Source of the DNA: JAXLWB01 sp046328715
GTDB lineage: Bacteria > Chloroflexota > Anaerolineae > Caldilineales > Caldilineaceae
Assembly (NCBI GenBank): GCA_046328715.1
Contig: JAXLWB010000038.1
Coordinates: forward strand, 1-64,000
Direction: 5' to 3'
Length of the DNA: 64,000 nt
Positions 59,611 through 64,000 of this stretch are shown here, piece after piece (the first letter of the stretch is position 1; each line of letters starts with the position of its first letter). The translations under genes and the position numbers were made by a program. The notes beneath the pieces are model-generated. The model had not been told where the DNA came from, ran no database searches, and was given only the letters and a program-made list of their open reading frames with translations.

Positions 59611-59725
59611 AGTTGAAACTTGACCGGTACTTCACGGTTCAAATCATTCGCTAGAAAAGCTTAAAGCTCGCATAGCAAGAAAAGTGCCGGTCAAGTCTGT
59701 GTCACTTGAATCGATACCGACAAAG
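59605..59725. repeat. Dispersed inverted-repeat element, family H copy 2
   Basis: TTGACCGGTACTTCACGGTT pairs at the arms with AAAAGTGCCGGTCAAG. The flank ATCGATACCGACA corresponds to ATCGATACAAA of copy 1 at 1809-1911. Confidence 0.7.
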
Positions 59726-59784
59726 ATTATGACGGTTGTCGGGTTCGACTGCGTTGAAAAATCCTTCAAGAAACCGACATGATG

Positions 59785-59881
59785 ATTTGTCATTCTGAGG
59801 AGCGGCTGTTTGCGACGAAGAATCTTGGTTGGACAGCACAGGATTCTTCGCTCGAAAAGGCCCTCGCTCAGAATGACAAAT
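59785..59881. repeat. Family J inverted repeat, complete copy
   Basis: ATTTGTCATTCTGAGGAGCG with CGAAGAATCTTG pairs with CAGGATTCTTCGCTCG and CCTCGCTCAGAATGACAAAT. A partial copy lies at 32091-32132. Confidence 0.75.
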
Positions 59882-59963
59882 TTTCTTTCATGAACATGCG
59901 CCACGGCTGATTGCTTGGGAAATGACATTTCTTATAACTACTTTCGAGGGCTGTTAAAATACT

Positions 59964-59989
59964 CCCCTTACTTACGTGCGGGGTTCTGA
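59964..59989. repeat. 26-bp dispersed motif family I copy 3 (reverse)
   Basis: The reverse complement reads TCAGAACCCCGCACGTAAGT then AAGGGG. It matches the two copies at 30189 and 30271. It lies about 100 bp before the hydroxyacid dehydrogenase start. Confidence 0.75.
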
Positions 59990-59997
59990 TATTGTCA

Positions 59998-60064
59998 AGC
60001 CAGAGATTGGAGATTAGGCGCAAGCATGATAATCTCTACTCTCAATCTCCAATCTCTACTTCCA
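59998..60064. repeat. Word hairpin family E copy 3
   Basis: CCAGAGATTGGAGATTAGG pairs with TAATCTCTACTCTCAATCTC and CAATCTCTACTT. The right arm ends about 25 bp before the dehydrogenase ATG. Confidence 0.65.
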
Positions 60065-60089
60065 ACGTTTGTTCAAGAAGGAGCCATCC

Positions 60090-61139
60090 ATGCCAACTCC
60101 ACTCCAAATCGGCGTGACTGCCGACTTTCAGGTCGCTGTGCCGGGACGTATTGAGCCGGTGCTTGCCGAAGTGTTTGATCCCTTGCCCAATATTCGCTAT
60201 CGCTACTTTGAAGCCACGGGCCAGGACGAGAAAGGCAAATATGTCACGCCACAGGATATTGCCGATTTTGACGCGGTCCTAGCCCTTGCCTATCGTTTCC
60301 CGGCGGCGACGTTCCATCAGTCACAACGGTTGGCCGTGCTTGCTCGGTGGGGCGTCGGCTACGATACGATTGACATTCCTGCCTGCACCGCAGCCGACGT
60401 GCTGCTGGCGATCACGGTCGATGCGGTGCGCCGACCTGTGGGCGAGGCGATCGTCACCCTGCTTCACGCCCTCTCAATGCGCTTGGTTCAAAAGGATCGG
60501 CTGGTGCGTGAAGGCAAGTGGAATGCTCGGGCACTAGAGCCAAGTGTAGGATTGCGGGGTAAGACACTCGCCTCGGTTGGGCTGGGCAACATCGGCTCTG
60601 AGATGTTTCGTCTGCTCGAACCCTTTGGGCTGAAGCGCAAGCTCGCCCATGATCCCTACGCCTCGCCCAAAGTGGTAGCAGAGTTGGGGATCGAACTGGT
60701 CGATTTGCCAACGCTCTTTGCCGAGGCCGACTTCGTCACGGTCAACTGCCCACTCACCACTGAGACCCGCGGTATGGTCAACGCTTCGTTGATTAGCCGC
60801 ATGAAACCAACGGCTTATCTGGTCAACACGGCGCGCGGTCCGATTGTCAACCAGGCCGATCTGATCGCCGCCCTGCAAGCGAAGCAAATTGCAGGTGCAG
60901 GGTTAGATGTCTTTGAAGTTGAGCCGCTGCCGCTCGACAGCCCACTGATCCAGATGGATAATGTCATCCTCGCCCCACACGCCTTGGCTTGGAACGACGA
61001 ACTCTACCACGACAACGGCTACGACGCCTGCCAAAGCATCCTCAGTGTCTTCCGTGGCGAACTACCGCCTTATATTGTTAATCGCAGTGTGGTGGAGCAG
61101 GATGGGTTTAAGGCTAAGGTAGCGGCGTTAAAAAATTGA
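60090..61139 (+). CDS. D-isomer-specific 2-hydroxyacid dehydrogenase
   Basis: About 349 aa from ATG 60090 (MPTPLQIGVTADFQVAVPGR), chosen for its AAGAAGGAG. Family signatures: LARWGVGYDTIDIPACTAAD, Rossmann GxGxxG in LASVGLGNIGSEMFRLL, substrate/catalytic triad in NTARGPIVNQADL, catalytic Glu in AGAGLDVFEVEPLP and His in VILAPHALAWNDE. Interconverts a 2-keto acid and the D-hydroxy acid using NAD(P)H, as in glyoxylate or phosphoglycerate dehydrogenases. It runs into the HpcH/HpaI aldolase, which produces 2-keto acids or the like. The TGA stop is the first word of a family E hairpin. Confidence 0.92.
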   Translation: MPTPLQIGVTADFQVAVPGRIEPVLAEVFDPLPNIRYRYFEATGQDEKGKYVTPQDIADFDAVLALAYRFPAATFHQSQRLAVLARWGVGYDTIDIPACTAADVLLAITVDAVRRPVGEAIVTLLHALSMRLVQKDRLVREGKWNARALEPSVGLRGKTLASVGLGNIGSEMFRLLEPFGLKRKLAHDPYASPKVVAELGIELVDLPTLFAEADFVTVNCPLTTETRGMVNASLISRMKPTAYLVNTARGPIVNQADLIAALQAKQIAGAGLDVFEVEPLPLDSPLIQMDNVILAPHALAWNDELYHDNGYDACQSILSVFRGELPPYIVNRSVVEQDGFKAKVAALKN

Positions 61140-61214
61140 GAGTAAGAGATTGAGAGATTGGGAGATTGTGAAAGCACAGCCAAAATCTCCTAATCTCTCT
61201 AATCTCCAAATATA
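61138..61214. repeat. Word hairpin family E copy 2
   Basis: GAGAGTAAGAGATTGAGAGATTG on the left (positions 61138 on) pairs with AATCTCCTAATCTCTCTAATCTCC. It overlaps the stop codon of the upstream dehydrogenase and ends 14 bp before the aldolase gene. Confidence 0.75.
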
Positions 61215-61227
61215 GAAAAGGTTTACC

Positions 61228-62025
61228 ATGAAAACAAACCGCTTCAAACAACTTCTCGCCGAGGGCACGCTTCCGGTGGGACATATGATCTTTGAGTTTG
61301 GCACACGGGGCATGGCGCAGATTCTGGAGAATGCAGGGGTCGATTTTGTGGTCATCGACAGTGAACATGCTGCCTTCTCCACAGCGCAGATTGCTGATCA
61401 GATTGCCTGGTATAAGGCGACTGCGATTGCACCCTTTGTGCGCATTCCGCAGGTCGATTATCACTGGATCGCCCGTACGCTGGACAATGGCGCGCTGGGG
61501 CTGATGGTTCCCAACGTCAAGACCGGGGCCGAAGCGAGAGCCATCGTCGATGCCGCCAAATATCTTCCCTTGGGCCATCGTGGCTGTATCTTCGGCAACG
61601 CCCATACTGACTTTCGCAGCGTCGTTCCCAGCGAGGCAATGGCCGAAGCCAACCAGAACACGACCATCATTTGTCAGATTGAAAGTGTGCAAGGGATGGA
61701 AAACATCGAGGAGATAGCCAGCACGCCGGGCGTCGATGTGCTCTGGGTCGGCCATTTCGATCTGACCAACTCGCAGGGCATTCCCGGGCAGTTCCAAAAT
61801 CCTATCTTCTTGGATGCGATGCATAAGGTAGTGGCCACCTGCCGCAAGTATGGATTAGGCGTAGGTATCCAACCTGCCACTCTGGTCCAGGCACAAGAGT
61901 GGATGGCAATGGGCTTTAACATCATCTCCTACAGCGCAGATTTTTTTGTTTACTTAGATGCGATGAAACAGGGCGTGGCGGGCGTGCGAGCGTTGGCGGG
62001 TAATAGTAAGTCAGTAAATCAGTAG
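61228..62025 (+). CDS. HpcH/HpaI-family aldolase
   Basis: 265 aa. Class II pyruvate-type aldolase pattern: VGHMIFEFGTRGMAQILENA, catalytic segment FVVIDSEHAAFS, VRIPQVDYHWIARTLDNGAL (Arg contact), VPNVKTGAEARAIVDAAKY, and metal Glu in TTIICQIESVQGMENI with VDVLWVGHFDLT (Asp). These cleave 4-hydroxy-2-keto acids to pyruvate and an aldehyde. AAAGG precedes the ATG. The last residues (SKSVNQ) and the TAG are supplied by a family C repeat, so the natural end may have been different. Confidence 0.9.
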   Translation: MKTNRFKQLLAEGTLPVGHMIFEFGTRGMAQILENAGVDFVVIDSEHAAFSTAQIADQIAWYKATAIAPFVRIPQVDYHWIARTLDNGALGLMVPNVKTGAEARAIVDAAKYLPLGHRGCIFGNAHTDFRSVVPSEAMAEANQNTTIICQIESVQGMENIEEIASTPGVDVLWVGHFDLTNSQGIPGQFQNPIFLDAMHKVVATCRKYGLGVGIQPATLVQAQEWMAMGFNIISYSADFFVYLDAMKQGVAGVRALAGNSKSVNQ

Positions 62026-62088
62026 GACAGTGGGACAGTAGAACAGTCCACTGATTCACTGTTCTACTGTCTTACTGACTCACTGCCT
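62005..62088. repeat. Word hairpin family C copy 4, between convergent genes
   Basis: AGTCAGTAAATCAGTAGGAC, AGTGGGACAGTAGAACAGT on the left and CTGTTCTACTGTCTTACTG on the right. It holds the aldolase stop (62023-62025) inside its left arm, and the M20 gene stop (62088-62090) touches its right end. Confidence 0.8.
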
Positions 62089-63506
62089 CAATGCGGGACC
62101 GTCCCTTCCGGAATCGGCGTAACATACTTCTTCCCGTTGGTGCTGACGGCGAATTCGGCTTTGGCGGCTTGCAGCAACTCGGGTTTGGTGAGCAGGTCGA
62201 GCGCACTGAGGGCAAGGGCTTTGGCAGCGAAGAGCATTCCCTTGAAACCGATGCTGGAGCCAGAGGATGCGGTAATCTGCCAACTGTGTCCTGGTGCGCC
62301 AAGCGGCCAGCAGCAGGTCGTCAATTGTCCAGTGGGCGTAATGTAACTTACATCGCCAACCTCGGTCGAGCCGGGCATGACAGGTGAATTCAAGCTGTGT
62401 GGTAAGACTTTGGTCCAGAGAGGATTGCTCAAGTCCTCTTTGCTAAAGCCACCGAGCGTGGATCGCTGCAACTGCGCATAGCTATAGTCCAGGGAGCCAG
62501 CGGGAAAGCTCTGTTGCAGCTTACGGGCAAAAGCAATCTCCGGCTCATCAAAGTGCATCTCACCGAGCTCTTGCATCTTGGCGTACATCAGGTCGGAGAG
62601 AACACGATTGGGCAAAAAGTCGTAGCAGCCGGTGACGAAGTCAATGTCGTAGGTCGTGCCACTCATCAAGGCCGCACCTTTGGCAATGTCGAGCACGCGG
62701 GCGTAAATTTCATCGACCTGGGTGCGGCTTGGGGCACGCACAAAATACCAGACTTGCGCATAGGCAGGAACCACATTCGGTGCCTGACCGCCGCTGGTGA
62801 CTACGCTATGGATGCGAGCTTCTTGGATGATATGTTCGCGCAGATAGTTGACGCCGATATCCATCAGCATCACGCCGTCGAGCGCGCTGCGTCCCAGGTG
62901 GGGGGCGGCAGCCCCGTGGGCGGCCACGCCGTGGAAGTTGACTCGGAACGAGTTCATCGCCAGCGAGGAACTGTGCCAGACCATGTTGGTGTCGCCCGGA
63001 TGCCAGGCCAAGGCTGCGTCCAAATCATCAAAGACACCATCCTTGGCCATAAAGGTTTTGCCAACCAACGTCTCTTCGGCTGGGCAGCCGTAGAAGCGGA
63101 TAGTGCCAGGGATCTTGTACTCGATGAGAACTTCCTTCAAGGCCAGGGCTGCGCCAAAGCTGGCGCAGCCGAAGAGATTGTGTCCACAGCCATGCCCTGG
63201 CCCACCCTGCTGGATTGCTGCCAGCTCACTGGCGACCTTCTGCGAAAGGCCGGGCAAAGCGTCATATTCACCCAGGATGCCGATGATCGGCTTGCCTTCG
63301 CCCCAACTCGCTACAAAAGCGGTCGGCATCTGTCCCACTCCACGCTCCACTCGAAAGCCGGCAGCTTCTAGTTCATTGGAGAGTAAATTGGCGGCAAACT
63401 TCTCTTGCAGCCCAATTTCCGGGTGATCCCAGATTTCTTTAGCGAGGTAGGAAAGTTTTTCGTCCTCCTGCTCAAGGAAGTTTTGAATCGTTTGTTGAAT
63501 GGGCAT
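62088..63506 (-). CDS. M20-family amidohydrolase (p-aminobenzoyl-glutamate hydrolase subunit B-like)
   Basis: 472 aa. M20/ArgE/AbgB fold: IGILGEYDALPGLSQ (metal Asp), GPGHGCGHNLFG (metal His and Cys), YGCPAEETLVGKTFMAKDG (Glu-Glu) and WHPGDTN (His). The lid domain is SFRVNFHGVAAHGAA. The C-terminus has metal His in PLGAPGHSWQITA. Hydrolyses N-acyl amino-acid or aminobenzoyl-glutamate-type amides. TAGGAG precedes the ATG. It is convergent with the hydroxyacid dehydrogenase/aldolase pair, sharing the family C hairpin as the boundary. Confidence 0.9.
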   Translation of the reverse strand: MPIQQTIQNFLEQEDEKLSYLAKEIWDHPEIGLQEKFAANLLSNELEAAGFRVERGVGQMPTAFVASWGEGKPIIGILGEYDALPGLSQKVASELAAIQQGGPGHGCGHNLFGCASFGAALALKEVLIEYKIPGTIRFYGCPAEETLVGKTFMAKDGVFDDLDAALAWHPGDTNMVWHSSSLAMNSFRVNFHGVAAHGAAAPHLGRSALDGVMLMDIGVNYLREHIIQEARIHSVVTSGGQAPNVVPAYAQVWYFVRAPSRTQVDEIYARVLDIAKGAALMSGTTYDIDFVTGCYDFLPNRVLSDLMYAKMQELGEMHFDEPEIAFARKLQQSFPAGSLDYSYAQLQRSTLGGFSKEDLSNPLWTKVLPHSLNSPVMPGSTEVGDVSYITPTGQLTTCCWPLGAPGHSWQITASSGSSIGFKGMLFAAKALALSALDLLTKPELLQAAKAEFAVSTNGKKYVTPIPEGTVPH

Positions 63507-63561
63507 GGTGGTTGCTCCTACTAATGCGATGAGTGGGTAGATACCAAGAGGATAAGCTAAC

Positions 63562-63909
63562 TTATTTAATCACCAATACAACTGCTAGAGACTTGGCAAT
63601 AACTTGCATTTGATCTTCTGTGAGATTACCAAGTTTGCGAACAGACCGTTCTTTTGCCACTGAACGTACTTGAAAAGCGTCAGCCGCAGATAGCAGATAC
63701 TTTAGTCAAACCATTGCTTCTGGTTGGCTCAATTCGTACCATCCATGCTGCAACTTGGTGCGTTCTTTCCAATCGGTTATGGGTACAATCACCCGCAGCG
63801 GCAATACCCCTATGCTATCGTCACTGACAATAACGGCTGGGCGTGTTTTCTGTATCTCTGCACCAACTGTTGGATCAAGGTTGATAAGCCAGATTTCACT
63901 TCTCCACAT
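63562..63909 (-). pseudogene. MazF/PemK-type toxin gene broken by two frameshifts
   Basis: Begins at ATG 63909 with MWRSEIWLINLDPTVGAEIQ, the MazF start, then KTRPAVIVSDDSIGVLPLRV and VPITDWKERTKLQHGWYE. The frame stops after EAMV at 63706. The gene goes on in other frames: NGLTKVSA and then ADAFQVRSVAKERSVRKLGN and ending in LAVVLVIK, with TAA at 63562-63564. So two small indels break a normal-length MazF near 63700 and 63680. The N-terminal half is intact, with the conserved Arg and the substrate-side Thr. MazF is an mRNA endonuclease. The gene partly overlaps the antitoxin. Confidence 0.8.
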
Positions 63910-64000
63910 ACAGGGGTTCTCCATCAAGCGTGCTAAAGCTAGTCAATTCTGAGTCCTCCAAGTAATCTTCGAGGAGTAGGTTGGCCGCTTCAGCAAGTGG
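63896..64000 (-). CDS. Antitoxin of the MazF-type pair (5' partial)
   Basis: Runs off the right edge of the window. The visible C-terminal 34 residues read PLAEAANLLLEDYLEDSELT and end TLDGEPLYVEK, then TGA at 63896-63898, typical of a small RHH/AbrB antitoxin tail with acidic residues. The stop overlaps the toxin start by about 14 nt, the usual order (antitoxin first) in such operons. The DNA-binding N-terminus is outside the window. Confidence 0.7.
   Translation of the reverse strand, partial: PLAEAANLLLEDYLEDSELTSFSTLDGEPLYVEK

Noticed and set aside
62514..63371. 285-aa + strand ORF opposite the M20 hydrolase
   Set aside because: A shadow of a gene with clear metal-binding motifs on the other strand.
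1..64000. tRNA, rRNA or riboswitch genes
   Set aside because: No cloverleaf with conserved GTTCRANNC or CCA, no rRNA-like block and no recognisable riboswitch core was found by eye. The hairpins described lack tRNA features.

Overview
The window looks like a chromosomal segment of a free-living Chloroflexota bacterium (Anaerolineae/Caldilineae-like). This is an inference from gene families, not from a marker gene: a large BTAD/SARP-type regulator, a XisH/XisI pair, ELWxxDGT-repeat and CHAT-NTPase-TPR proteins, secreted proteins ending in a [YF]LPLxxR tail, intermediate G+C, and intergenic DNA packed with long inverted repeats. No rRNA, tRNA or CRISPR array was seen.

Layout. 1-11.5 kb: potassium uptake, with an APC-type permease carrying a cytosolic USP-like tail (cut by the window edge), then a complete kdp locus on the + strand: a 32-aa membrane peptide, kdpF, kdpA, kdpB, a 139-aa membrane protein, kdpC, kdpD, a 59-aa soluble protein and kdpE. 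11.6-13.5 kb: PadR regulator with a perfect 22-bp palindrome, plus an MFS drug exporter. 13.5-19.1 kb: a sulfatase-fold membrane enzyme, gamma-glutamyltransferase, a secreted Kelch-like protein and a small secreted protein. 19.2-30.1 kb (all on the - strand): a metabolic cluster (aminotransferase, two metallo- or flavin-type enzymes, rhodanese, VOC protein, duplicated small protein) downstream of a 1,170-aa SARP/AAA/TPR activator and an AraC regulator, then an SRPBCC protein. 30.4-33.4 kb: class III aminotransferase and hypothetical genes. 33.4-39.5 kb: a defence-island-like stretch with xisH-xisI between two copies of an hsdS tail, and a broken CHAT-STAND-TPR gene with a small companion. 39.7-45.6 kb: a hairpin minisatellite, a DUF2278/lamin-tail protein, a PEP-synthase-like enzyme and a broken GH18 chitinase. 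45.7-53.4 kb: class II aldolase, a secreted ELWxxDGT protein, a two-component system, a SHOCT protein and an MsrQ-like membrane protein. 53.7-64 kb: Smr protein, APH-like kinase, MBL hydrolase with a TauE exporter, LysM-L,D-transpeptidase, SDR, D-2-hydroxyacid dehydrogenase, HpcH/HpaI aldolase, M20 amidohydrolase, and a broken mazEF-type pair at the right edge.

The most striking property is the intergenic DNA. More than thirty inverted-repeat elements are visible in at least ten families. Some are MITE-like dispersed copies (a 140-bp family with five copies, a 125-bp family with three or four). Others are 'word hairpins', whose left arm is a few degenerate copies of an 8-10 nt word and whose right arm is its reverse complement. 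They sit directly on stop codons, lie between nearly all kdp genes, and differ in sequence from site to site.

Caution: at least six genes carry single-base frameshifts (Kelch-like, duplicated small protein, CHAT-TPR, chitinase, mazF, hsdS remnant), several in homopolymers. Either this is a decaying accessory fraction or the assembly has residual indel errors. I cannot separate the two from sequence alone.
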